DNA from: Actinoplanes subtropicus
Lineage (GTDB): Bacteria > Actinomycetota > Actinomycetes > Mycobacteriales > Micromonosporaceae
NCBI RefSeq assembly: GCF_000721705.1
Contig: NZ_JOJL01000013.1
Coordinates: 1 to 64,000, forward strand
Length of the DNA: 64,000 nucleotides
Direction: 5' to 3'
Every line of letters begins with the position of its first letter. Position 1 is the stretch's first letter. Both the position numbers and the translations under genes were made by a program. Below are positions 31,262 through 40,827 of this stretch, piece by piece. Below the pieces are notes generated by a model that saw nothing but the letters and a program-made list of their open reading frames with translations, did not search any database and had not been told where the DNA came from.

Positions 31262-33654
31262 GCGTTCCCGCCTTGCTCGCCGTAGGTCTGTTGTTCGTCG
31301 CGGCCGGCCACCCGGCCCTCGTTGCGGCCCTGCTGGTAGCGCGCGAACCGGTTGCGTGCCTCGTCGGGCGAGCGGGCCGGCGGCGGGGCGCCCTGGTCGG
31401 CGCCGTCCTCGCGCAGCTCGGGAACGAGGTGCTGCTGCGGCCGCCGATGCGGCAGCGGTGGCCGTTCCGGGCGCGAGGGTGTGGTCACGGCGCCGCCTGG
31501 AGTCTCGGGTACGCGCTGGGGCCCGGGCCCGGGTAGGCGTTCGGGTTCGGGTTCGAGCAGGCCCACCGCCGACCGGCTCGCCGTCGGGACGATGCCGGGC
31601 ATGGCCGGCCGCTCGGGCTCGTGCCGGGTCTCGGCCGACGGCGCCATCCGGGCCGGTGCCGTGCCGCTCTCCGGCGGCTCGGTCGAGGCCACCAGCAGCC
31701 GCTCCGGCAGCAGCACGATGGCCAGCAGCCCGCCGTACGCCGAGCGCCGCAGGCTGACCTGCAGGCCCTCCCGCTTGGCCAGCTCGGCCACCACGTACAG
31801 GCCGACCTGCGCACCGTCCTTCAGCTCGGTGACGTCCGGGGTGGGCGCGGTCGCCAGCAGGGTGTTGGCCTGCTCGACGGCGTCGGCGCTCATCCCCACG
31901 CCGGCGTCCTCGATCTCGATGGCCACGCCGTGGTTGACCTGGTTCGCCGTCACCCATACCGTCGACGCGGGCGGGGAGAACGCGAGCGCATTGTCGAGCA
32001 GCTCGGCGGTCAGGTGGATGACCTCGGCCACCGCGTGCCCGGCCAGCGCCACGTCGGCCGCGCCGCGCAGGGTGATCCGCTGGTAGTTGCGGGCCTCGGC
32101 GAACGAGGCGAGCAGCACCCGGCGCAGCGTGACCGGGTTCTTGAAGTGCCGGCCGATCTGGCCGCCGGCCAGGATGACCAGGTTCTCCAGGAAGCGCCGG
32201 GTCTGGTTGAGCTGGTGGTGGATGTCGAAGAGCTCGACCAGCAGCTGCTCGTCGCCGATCCGGTTCTGCAGGTCCTCGACGACCTTCAGGCCGCGCTGCA
32301 GCGGGCGCTGCGGACGCCGGGCGACGCCCATCAGCATCGCCGTGCCGGCCGCGCGGGCCTTCGCCTCGTCGACCGCGGCGCCCGCGGCGACCAGCAGCGA
32401 GCGGTTGATGACCTCGGCCACCCGGCCGATCTCGTCGCCGCCGTAGTCGGCGGTGGCGAACTCGGTGATCAGGTCGACCGGTTCCCGGTGGCGCAGCCGG
32501 TCCATGACCGCGGGCAGCCGCCGGTCGACCAGTTCGCCGGCGTCCGTGCCGAGCCGGGCCAGGCGCACCGAGAGGGCCCGGTCGACCAGGACCCGCGACT
32601 GGCGCACCGCCCAGACGATCGCGCCGATCGCCACGGCCAGCGCCACGAGACTGCCCAGCAGCGCGGTGAGCAGCTGGTTGTTGCCGGTGTCCAGGGCCTT
32701 GGCGGAGACCCGGTCGGCCTGGGTGACGGTGACGTTGATGAGGTCGTCGGAGACCGCGTCGGTCAGGTTCGTCCACTTGTCGCGGCCGGCCGAGATGCTG
32801 ACCGGGACCCCGGAATGCCACGGCCCGGCCGAGATGATGGCGTTCTCCACCGTCGTCAGCTGCTGCCAGGACGCGGTCGCCTGCAGCGTGTCGAACTGCT
32901 TGCGGGCGTCCGGCTCGAGGTGGCCGGCGGCGTCGCCCAGGGCGAAGCGGTACGCGCCGACGAGCCGGACGAACTGGAGGTAGCTGGCCTGGTTCAGGGC
33001 GCCGGAGGCGAACGCGCCGTCCATCGACGAGGCCGCCCGGGACATCAGGTCACTGGCCCGGAAGACCTCGGTGGCGGTGAGGCCGCCCTGGGTCGCGGTC
33101 ACGTCGGGCACGACCCGGGCCTGGTTGTCGAACAGGTCGGTGGCCGCGTCCAGCACGGTGTTGTAGAACGCGTACGCCTTGGCCGCGGTCAACGACCGCG
33201 CGTCGACGGCACTGCGCGTGTTCGGCAGCTGGTCGAGCACCGTGGTCAGGGCCTGCCACTTGGACTTGATCGAATCCGGGGCGAGGCCGAGCGCGGCGCC
33301 GGCCGCCGTCCGCAGGTCGGCAACCTGCTTGTCGGTCTTGCTGCGCTGGCTGAGCAGCGCGTTCAGGTCGCGGGAGGGGCGGGCGAGATACGCCACGCTG
33401 AGCCGCCGCTCCTGCTGGATCGAGGAGAGCGCGGCGACCGCGGGGATCGAGACCTGTCGCACCGACTGGGCGACGGCGCGGTTGTAGAAGCCCTGGAAGA
33501 CCAGGTAACCCGAGGCGGTGAACCAGAGCAGCAGGGCGACCACACTGGGCACCAGGACCAGCCGGACGACCCTCCGCTTGATCGACTGCCGGCGGGCCGG
33601 ACTCTTGGTGGGCTCGTCCGGCTCGACGGCGGACTCGGCCGATTTCGGCGACAA
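31258..33654 (-). CDS. cvnA: Conservon sensor kinase CvnA with nitrate/nitrite-like sensing domain
   Basis: The ~798-residue membrane protein has a cytoplasmic basic N-terminus, one transmembrane helix (LVLVPSVVALLLWFTASG), an extracellular helical NIT-type sensor of ~300 residues, a second helix (LLTALLGSLVALAVAIGAIVW), a HAMP-like linker and a HATPase_c-type ATP domain (LLDNALAFSPP, DAGVGMS). The usual phospho-acceptor helix is poorly recognisable, as is common in CvnA. A Pro/Arg-rich tail follows. The TTG at 33654 has AGGA six bases upstream; a GTG at 33729 is the alternative start. Confidence 0.88.
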   Translation of the reverse strand: MSPKSAESAVEPDEPTKSPARRQSIKRRVVRLVLVPSVVALLLWFTASGYLVFQGFYNRAVAQSVRQVSIPAVAALSSIQQERRLSVAYLARPSRDLNALLSQRSKTDKQVADLRTAAGAALGLAPDSIKSKWQALTTVLDQLPNTRSAVDARSLTAAKAYAFYNTVLDAATDLFDNQARVVPDVTATQGGLTATEVFRASDLMSRAASSMDGAFASGALNQASYLQFVRLVGAYRFALGDAAGHLEPDARKQFDTLQATASWQQLTTVENAIISAGPWHSGVPVSISAGRDKWTNLTDAVSDDLINVTVTQADRVSAKALDTGNNQLLTALLGSLVALAVAIGAIVWAVRQSRVLVDRALSVRLARLGTDAGELVDRRLPAVMDRLRHREPVDLITEFATADYGGDEIGRVAEVINRSLLVAAGAAVDEAKARAAGTAMLMGVARRPQRPLQRGLKVVEDLQNRIGDEQLLVELFDIHHQLNQTRRFLENLVILAGGQIGRHFKNPVTLRRVLLASFAEARNYQRITLRGAADVALAGHAVAEVIHLTAELLDNALAFSPPASTVWVTANQVNHGVAIEIEDAGVGMSADAVEQANTLLATAPTPDVTELKDGAQVGLYVVAELAKREGLQVSLRRSAYGGLLAIVLLPERLLVASTEPPESGTAPARMAPSAETRHEPERPAMPGIVPTASRSAVGLLEPEPERLPGPGPQRVPETPGGAVTTPSRPERPPLPHRRPQQHLVPELREDGADQGAPPPARSPDEARNRFARYQQGRNEGRVAGRDEQQTYGEQGGNA

Positions 33655-33846
33655 AGTCGATCCTATCTGGACTGCGCTCGGCGATGAGCGCGCACGAACG
33701 CGGCCCCCGCCCGCCAATGTGGCTTGCACACCCTAGCGACGGACCGGCGCCGAATCCAGATCCGTCCCTTTTCGACGGTGTGACGTAGATCATCCGACTA
33801 CGGAGAGTAACCGGTCTCGGATGGCCGAAATCCTGTTATGGTAACG

Positions 33847-33858
33847 AGAACGCGTTCT
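33847..33858. promoter_or_regulatory. Palindrome AGAACGCGTTCT upstream of the aldehyde dehydrogenase operon
   Basis: A perfect 12-bp inverted repeat sits 32 bases before the ATG at 33890, next to a GTTA-N3-TAAC repeat at 33835-33845. The form resembles TetR-family lipid-catabolism operators (AAC-N2-GTT core), but no TetR gene lies in this operon. Confidence 0.55.
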
Positions 33859-33889
33859 AGTTTTGCGCCGTTCCCGGTGAGGAGCAACG

Positions 33890-35331
<1,442 letters not shown>

Positions 35332-35335
<4 letters not shown>

Positions 35336-36117
35336 GAACCGTGGCGATCACCGGCGGTGGTCGCGGGATCGGCGCCGCGACCGCCGCCGCGCTGGCCCGC
35401 GCCGGCTGCCGGGTGGTCATCGGCGACCTCGACGTGGCCGTCGCCGAGCGCACCGCGGCGAAGATCGGCGCCCGGGCACTGCCCCTCGACGTCACCGACC
35501 GGGCCGCCTACACCAAGTTCCTGGACGAGGTGGAAAGCCGCGAGGGGCCGCTGGACGTGCTGGTGAACAACGCCGGGATCATGCCGCTGGCCCGGATCGA
35601 GGACGAGCCCGACCAGGTCACCGCCCGCATCCTCGCGGTCAACCTGCACGCCGCGATCCACGGCACGCGGGAGGCGGTGACCCGGATGCGGCCGCGCGGC
35701 CGGGGCCACATCGTGAACGTGGCGTCGGTGGTGGCGCGGGCGCCGGGCCCGGGCGCGGCCACCTACGCCGCCACCAAGGCGGGGGTGCTGGCCTTCTCCG
35801 CGGCGGTGCGGGCCGAACTGCGCGGCAGCGGCGTCGCGGTGTCCTGCGTGCTGCCCGGCCTGGTGGCCACCGAGCTGTCGGCCGGCATCGAGGTGCGCGG
35901 CTACCGGCCGATCCCGCCGGAGACGGTGGCCGAGGCGATCGTCCGGGTGGTGCGCCGGCCGCGCCCGGAGACCTATGTGCCGGCGCGGGTGGGCGTGCTG
36001 CTCAAAATAGGCTCGCTGTTCGGCGACTGGCCGCAGCGCATGTCCGGCGCTGACGCGGCGGTGCTGTCGGCCATCGGCTCGGCGGAGCGGGCCGGCTACG
36101 AGCGGCGGGCGCGATGA
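35332..36117 (+). CDS. Short-chain dehydrogenase/reductase
   Basis: The 261-residue SDR has the Rossmann motif TGGGRGIGAA at residues 7-16, NNAG near 80, the catalytic Ser in NVASVVA, and YAATK (Tyr-x-x-x-Lys). It likely oxidises an alcohol or beta-hydroxy intermediate. The ATG overlaps the ALDH stop and its 3' end overlaps the following OB-fold gene by four bases, so both are translationally coupled. Confidence 0.9.
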
Positions 36118-36545
36118 GCCTGTCCGCGCCGTACACCATCGAATTTCCCTTCCGCCGGACGGTGGGGCCCAAGATCGGCACGTTCCTGGCGGGGTTGCGC
36201 GAGGCGCGGCTCTTCGGGGTGCGGACGGCGCGGGGCGTGCTGTGCCCGCCGCTCGAGTTCGACCCGGTCGACGGCGCGGCGACCGGCGAGCTCGTGGAGC
36301 TGGAGCCGGTCGGCACGGTCACCACGTGGACCTGGGTGCCGGCCCGGCCGGGCGATCCGGTGGCGCACGACTTCGCCTGGGCGCTGATCGCGATCGACGG
36401 CACGGTGGGCGCGCTGTTCCACTGCGTCGACGTCGGCGGCGACCAAGACCAGATCAAGACCGGTTTGCGCGTACGGGCGAAGTGGCGCCCCGACCGCAGC
36501 GGCGACCTGCGCGACCTCTGGTGCTTCGAGGCGGAGGCGCCATGA
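36114..36545 (+). CDS. OB-fold protein, DUF35-like without zinc ribbon
   Basis: The 143-residue protein reads like a DUF35 partner of a thiolase: GLREARLFGVRTARGVLCPP followed by an OB-fold (GTVTTWTWV, FAWALIAIDGTVGALFHCVD). The zinc-ribbon CxxC pairs of classical members are absent. In benzylsuccinate and steroid breakdown DUF35 proteins associate with thiolase-fold enzymes and help bind CoA substrates. It overlaps both neighbours by four bases. Confidence 0.8.
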   Translation: MSLSAPYTIEFPFRRTVGPKIGTFLAGLREARLFGVRTARGVLCPPLEFDPVDGAATGELVELEPVGTVTTWTWVPARPGDPVAHDFAWALIAIDGTVGALFHCVDVGGDQDQIKTGLRVRAKWRPDRSGDLRDLWCFEAEAP

Positions 36546-37060
36546 CGCTGCCCGAGCCGGTCGAGACGACGTCCAGCCCGCTGTACATGAACTACACCTA
36601 TGTCGCCGGCACCGGCCGGTCGGTCTTCCTCCGCGGGCTGAACGAGCGGCGCCTGCTGGCCCGCCACTGCCCCGGCTGTTCCCTTGTCTACGCGCCGGCC
36701 CCCGAGTTCTGCTCCCGCTGCCTGCGCCCGGTCGGCCCGCCGTTCGAGCTTCCGGGTACCGGCGAGGTGTCCACCTTCTGCGTGGTGAATTTCCCCTTCC
36801 CCGGACAGGTCTACGAGCCTCCGTATGTGGTCGCGCACATCATGCTGGACGGCGCCCACAACCGTCTCATGCATCTGGTACGCGAGGTGGCGCCCGAGGA
36901 GGTGACGATCGGCCTGCGGGTGGAGCCGGTCTGGGTGGATGACGACGAGCTCGATACGTCGACCACGAGCATCCGGTACTTCCGCCCGATCGGCCGGCCG
37001 ACGCGTGACGTGGCGGCGGTGCCCTACGCCCAGACGCCGATCGGGCCGGCCGATGCGTGA
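36542..37060 (+). CDS. Zn-ribbon OB-fold protein (DUF35)
   Basis: The 172-residue protein carries an N-terminal helical segment, a zinc ribbon with two CxxC pairs (CPGC near 44 and CSRC near 58) and an OB-fold. This matches thiolase-associated DUF35 proteins (BbsA/ChsH2-type). Its last ~17 residues (AAVPYAQTPIGPADA) come from a 52-bp tandem duplication that also carries the start of the next gene, so the C-terminus may be a recent addition. Confidence 0.88.
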   Translation: MTLPEPVETTSSPLYMNYTYVAGTGRSVFLRGLNERRLLARHCPGCSLVYAPAPEFCSRCLRPVGPPFELPGTGEVSTFCVVNFPFPGQVYEPPYVVAHIMLDGAHNRLMHLVREVAPEEVTIGLRVEPVWVDDDELDTSTTSIRYFRPIGRPTRDVAAVPYAQTPIGPADA

Positions 37061-37124
37061 GGTCGCGGTGGTGCCCTACGCCCAGACGCCGATCGGGCCG
37101 GCCGATGCGTGAGGTCGCGGTGGT
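37021..37124. repeat. Perfect 52-bp tandem duplication at a gene junction
   Basis: Positions 37021-37072 are repeated exactly at 37073-37124. A diverged copy is recognisable at 36969-37020 (25 of the last 30 bases) and a weaker one after 37124. The unit includes the thiolase start codon and the DUF35 stop. As 52 is not divisible by three, the second copy is read in another frame. Confidence 0.95.
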
Positions 37125-38409
37125 GTCCTTCGCGCAGTCACCGTGCGTGCCGGCCGACCGGGAGCACGACATGGCCGAGATCGTGCTGCCGGTGATCCGG
37201 GAGGCCCTCGACGCGTGCGGGCTGACCCGCGACGACATCGACTTCTTCGCGTCCGGGAGCCACGACTTCTACGAGGGCCGCACGTTCTCCTACATCGAGT
37301 CGCTGGACGCGGTCGGCGCCTGGCCGCCGATCTCCGAGTCCCATGTGGAGATGGACGCGGCGTGGGCGTTCGCCGAGGCCTGGGCCTGGCTGCAGCTGGG
37401 CGAGGGCCAGACCGCGATGGTGTACGGCATCGGCCGCTCCTCGCTCGCCGCCGACCTCGACCAGATCCTGCCCGCCCAGCTGGACCCCTACCTGCTGGCC
37501 CCGCTGCGGCCACACCGCGACGCGCTGGCCGGTCTGCAAGCGCGGGCGCTGATCGACGCCGGGCTGCTCACCGAGCGACAGCTGGCCGAAATCGTGTCCC
37601 GATACAAGGACGTGGCAGTGGACAAGCTGATGGACGCGCCACATGTGGCTGCACCGCTGCGCGCCCACGACATCGCGCCACCGGGCGACGCGGCCGCCGT
37701 CATCGTGCTCGCGGCCGGTGACACCGCCCGCCGGCTGACCGCTCACCCGGCCTGGGTGCGCGGGCTCGACCACCGGATGGAGACCCACTACCCGGGTGTA
37801 CGGGATCTGACGTGCTCCCCCTCGACCCGCCGGGCCGGTGAACGCGCCGCCGAACTGGCCGGATTCGCCACGGCCGACGTCCAGGTGGCCGAACTGCACA
37901 CCGAGTACAGCTATCAGGAGCCGCTGCTGGTCGCCGAGCTCGGCCTGAAGAACGCGGAGGTGAACCCGTCCGGCGGTCCCCTCGCGGGCTGGCCGGCCAC
38001 CGCCACCGGCCTGATCCGGATCGGCGAAGCCGCCCGCCGCATCATGGACGGCACCACCGGGCGGGCCCTCGCGCACGCCACCAACGGCCCGGCCCTGCAA
38101 CACAACCTGGTCTGCCTGCTCGCCGCACAGCCACGCGACCCCGGACAGCCACGCGACCCCGGACAGCCACGCGACGCCGCACAGCCGCCCGAAGCCGCAC
38201 AGCCACGCGAACCCGAACAGCCACGCGAACCCGAACAGCCACGCGACGCTGGACAGCCACGCGAACCCGGACAGCCATGCGACGCCGCGCAACCACGCGA
38301 CGCCGCGCAACCACGCGACACCGCACAACCGCCCGAAGCCGCACAGGCACGCGACGCCGCACCGGCACGCGACGCCGCACCGGCACGCGACGCTGGGGAG
38401 GCGCGATGA
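37105..38409 (+). CDS. Thiolase-fold protein lacking catalytic Cys, with hexapeptide-repeat tail
   Basis: Residues 1-342 of the 434-residue product form a thiolase fold (REVAVVSFAQSP start, VAELHTEYSYQEP, NPSGGPLAGWPATATG). The usual nucleophile Cys region reads SHVEMDAAWAF, so it is probably not a classical thiolase; Ltp2-like retro-aldolase or partner roles are possible. The C-terminal ~90 residues are 15 repeats of a Gln-Pro-Arg-Asp/Glu-type hexapeptide, which is not part of the fold. The ATG at 37105 is preferred; an identical start in the upstream 52-bp copy (37053) soon terminates. Confidence 0.85.
   Translation: MREVAVVSFAQSPCVPADREHDMAEIVLPVIREALDACGLTRDDIDFFASGSHDFYEGRTFSYIESLDAVGAWPPISESHVEMDAAWAFAEAWAWLQLGEGQTAMVYGIGRSSLAADLDQILPAQLDPYLLAPLRPHRDALAGLQARALIDAGLLTERQLAEIVSRYKDVAVDKLMDAPHVAAPLRAHDIAPPGDAAAVIVLAAGDTARRLTAHPAWVRGLDHRMETHYPGVRDLTCSPSTRRAGERAAELAGFATADVQVAELHTEYSYQEPLLVAELGLKNAEVNPSGGPLAGWPATATGLIRIGEAARRIMDGTTGRALAHATNGPALQHNLVCLLAAQPRDPGQPRDPGQPRDAAQPPEAAQPREPEQPREPEQPRDAGQPREPGQPCDAAQPRDAAQPRDTAQPPEAAQARDAAPARDAAPARDAGEAR
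38131..38400. repeat. 18-bp coding tandem repeat, 15 units
   Basis: Units of the type CCACGCGACCCCGGACAG run without gaps through the 3' end of the thiolase-like gene and stop six bases before the next start codon. The period keeps the frame, giving a QPRDxx-like repeat. Several neighbouring units are identical, so copy number may vary. Confidence 0.95.
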
Positions 38410-39563
38410 GCGGGCCGCTGGCGGTGATCGGGGTCGGGCAGAGTGTGCAGGCCAAGCGTCGCGAGGTCACGATCGGCGCGCTGGTCCGGGAGGCGGTCGA
38501 CGAGGCCCTTGCCGACGCGGAGCTGGGGTTCGGCGACATCGACGCGGTGGTGCTGAGCAAGACGCCCGACCTGTTCGACGGGGTGATGAACCCGGAGCTG
38601 TACCTGGCCGACGCGATGGGCGCGGTGGGCCTGCCGGTCACCCGGGTGTTCACCGGCGGCAGCGTCGGCGGGCACGCGGCGATCTTCGGCGCCCATCTGG
38701 TGGCGGCCGGCCTCGCCCGGCGGGTGCTGGTCGTCGCGTACAGCAAGGAATCGGAGGGCAACTTCACCTGGGCGCTGTCCCGCGGGCTGCCGTTCAGCTC
38801 GCATCTCGGGGCGGGCGCGGGCGGCCACTTCGCGCCGGTGATCCGGGAGTACATCCGCCGGTCGGGGGCGCCCGAGCACATCGGCTGGAAGGTGGCCGTC
38901 AACCACCGGCACAACGCGGCGCGCAACCCGTACGCGCACATCCGCCGCGCCGACCTGACCGTCGAGGAGGTGCGGCAGTCGCCGATGCTCTGGGACCCGG
39001 TCCGTTACCTCGAGTCGTGCCCGTCCTCGGACGGCTCGTGCGCGATCGTGGTCACCGGCGCCGAGCTGGCCCGCCGGGCGCCGCGGCCGCCGGCCTGGAT
39101 CCACGGCATGGCCTGGCGCACCGAGACCGGGCACTTCGCCGGCCGCGACGAGGTGAACCCGCAGGCCGGGCGGGACTGCGCGGCCGACGCGTACCGGCAG
39201 GCCGGCATCGCCGACCCGGCCCGGGAGATCGACGTGGCCGAGCTCTACATCCCGTACAGCTGGTACGAGCCGATGTGGCTGGAGAACACCGGGCTGGCCG
39301 CCGAGCACGACGGCTGGCGGCTGGTCGACGCGGACCGCACCGCGTTCGGCGGCGACCTGCCGGTCAACCCGTCCGGCGGGGTGCTCTCCGGCAACCCGAC
39401 CGGCGCCACCGGCCTGCTCCGGTTCGCCGAGGCGGCGCTGCAGGTGCGTGGCCTGGCCGGCGAGCACCAGGTGCCGGGCGCCCGCCGGGCGGTCGGGCAC
39501 GCGATGGGTGGCGCGTCGCAGTTCCACGCGCTCTGGGTGGTGGGAAGCGAGGTGCCGGGGTGA
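38406..39563 (+). CDS. Thiolase-fold protein lacking catalytic Cys
   Basis: The 385-residue protein is a second thiolase-superfamily member. In place of the nucleophile Cys it has FTGGSVGGHAA, and the usual His-motif reads VAELYIPYSWYEPM. The CoA-loop (NPSGGVLSGNPTGATG) is kept. Together with the preceding Cys-less protein and the two DUF35 proteins it could form a heteromeric C-C bond cleaving complex. ATGA overlap with the preceding gene just after the repeat array. Confidence 0.86.
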   Translation: MSGPLAVIGVGQSVQAKRREVTIGALVREAVDEALADAELGFGDIDAVVLSKTPDLFDGVMNPELYLADAMGAVGLPVTRVFTGGSVGGHAAIFGAHLVAAGLARRVLVVAYSKESEGNFTWALSRGLPFSSHLGAGAGGHFAPVIREYIRRSGAPEHIGWKVAVNHRHNAARNPYAHIRRADLTVEEVRQSPMLWDPVRYLESCPSSDGSCAIVVTGAELARRAPRPPAWIHGMAWRTETGHFAGRDEVNPQAGRDCAADAYRQAGIADPAREIDVAELYIPYSWYEPMWLENTGLAAEHDGWRLVDADRTAFGGDLPVNPSGGVLSGNPTGATGLLRFAEAALQVRGLAGEHQVPGARRAVGHAMGGASQFHALWVVGSEVPG

Positions 39564-39648
39564 CCACCTGCACCGCGCGGCACCCAGCCCCACCGGACGA
39601 CGGCGTCGCAGGCGAGGGCCGGAAGGGCATGCCTGAGGAAGGCACAGC

Positions 39649-40827
39649 ATGAGGGCGTACGTGGCGGGGGTCGGGATGACGCCGTTCACCCGGATCGGCG
39701 GGGAAATCGGCTATCCGCGAATGGTCGGTGAGGCGGTGCGCGCCGCGCTGGCCGACGCCGGGATCGGTTACGGCGACGTGCAGCGGGCCGCGGTCGGGTA
39801 CGTGTTCCAGCCGTCCGCGGCCGGCCAGCGCGCCCTGTACGACGTCGGGCTCACCGGCATCCCGGTGGTCAACGTGAACAACAACTGCGCGACCGGCTCG
39901 ACGGCGCTGATGCTGGCCCGGGAGTGGGTGCTCAGCGGCGCGGTGGACGTGGCGCTGGCGGTCGGCTTCGAGCAGATGACCCGGGAGGCGATGGCCGGCC
40001 GTCCGTCCAAGGTGTCCCCCATCGACGCGCACCTGGCCGCGCTGCCCGGCGATCCGGACGGCACCCCGCTGACCGCGTGGTTCTTCGCGCGGGCGGCCGA
40101 GGAGCACATGCGCCGGTACGGCACGACGGCCGAGGACCTGGCCCGGGTCGCGGTGAAGAACCACGAGCACTCCACCCGTAACCCGTACGCCCAGTTCCAG
40201 CGGCCGTTCACGCTCGACGAGATCCTCGCCGACAAGACCGTGGCGGGGCCGCTCACCCGTACGCAATGCTCGCCGATGTCCGACGGCGCCGCGGCCGCGG
40301 TCGTGGTGGGCGAGCGAGCCGCGCGGCCCGGCCGGGACGTCGAGATCGTCGGCCAGCGGATGGTGACCGACACCGAGGAGTCGTTCGCCGGGGGCTCGGC
40401 GATCGCCGTGGTGGGCGCCCCGATGACCCGCCGCGCCACGGCGGGCGTGCTGGCCGACGCCGGGGTGGGCATCGCCGAGGTGGATGTGATCGAACTGCAC
40501 GACTGCTTTTCGATCAACGAGCTTCTGACGTACGAAGCAATCGGTCTTTGTCCGGAAGGCGGCGGCGGTGAGCTGGTGCGGTCCGGCGCGACCACCTATG
40601 GCGGCCAGTGGGTGGTGAATCCGTCCGGCGGGCTGATCTCCAAGGGACATCCGCTGGGCGCGACCGGCCTGGCCCAGTGCGCCGAACTGGTCTGGCAACT
40701 GCGTGGCGAGGCCGGCGATCGCCAGGTGCCGGGAGCGCGGCTGGGGCTGGCGCACAACCTCGGGCTCGGCGGCGCGTGCGTGGTCACCCTTTATCGAGGA
40801 GAAACCCATGGCGATGCGGGAACCTAA
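39649..40827 (+). CDS. Thiolase / lipid-transfer (SCPx-like) protein with intact active site
   Basis: The 392-residue protein has the catalytic Cys in VNNNCATGSTAL, HDCFS (IELHDCFSINEL) and the second active site GHPLGATG. It should therefore perform real thiolysis of a beta-ketoacyl-CoA. This is the only member of the trio with a full catalytic set. An 85-base gap and a GAGGAAGG ribosome site precede it, so it may be expressed partly on its own. It overlaps the acyl-CoA synthetase gene by 20 bases. Confidence 0.9.
   Translation: MRAYVAGVGMTPFTRIGGEIGYPRMVGEAVRAALADAGIGYGDVQRAAVGYVFQPSAAGQRALYDVGLTGIPVVNVNNNCATGSTALMLAREWVLSGAVDVALAVGFEQMTREAMAGRPSKVSPIDAHLAALPGDPDGTPLTAWFFARAAEEHMRRYGTTAEDLARVAVKNHEHSTRNPYAQFQRPFTLDEILADKTVAGPLTRTQCSPMSDGAAAAVVVGERAARPGRDVEIVGQRMVTDTEESFAGGSAIAVVGAPMTRRATAGVLADAGVGIAEVDVIELHDCFSINELLTYEAIGLCPEGGGGELVRSGATTYGGQWVVNPSGGLISKGHPLGATGLAQCAELVWQLRGEAGDRQVPGARLGLAHNLGLGGACVVTLYRGETHGDAGT

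Noticed and set aside
33835..33858. Assigning the AGAACGCGTTCT palindrome to KstR of cholesterol catabolism
   Set aside because: The core fits AAC-N2-GTT, but flanking T/A positions do not fully match and no cholesterol ring-degradation genes are present.
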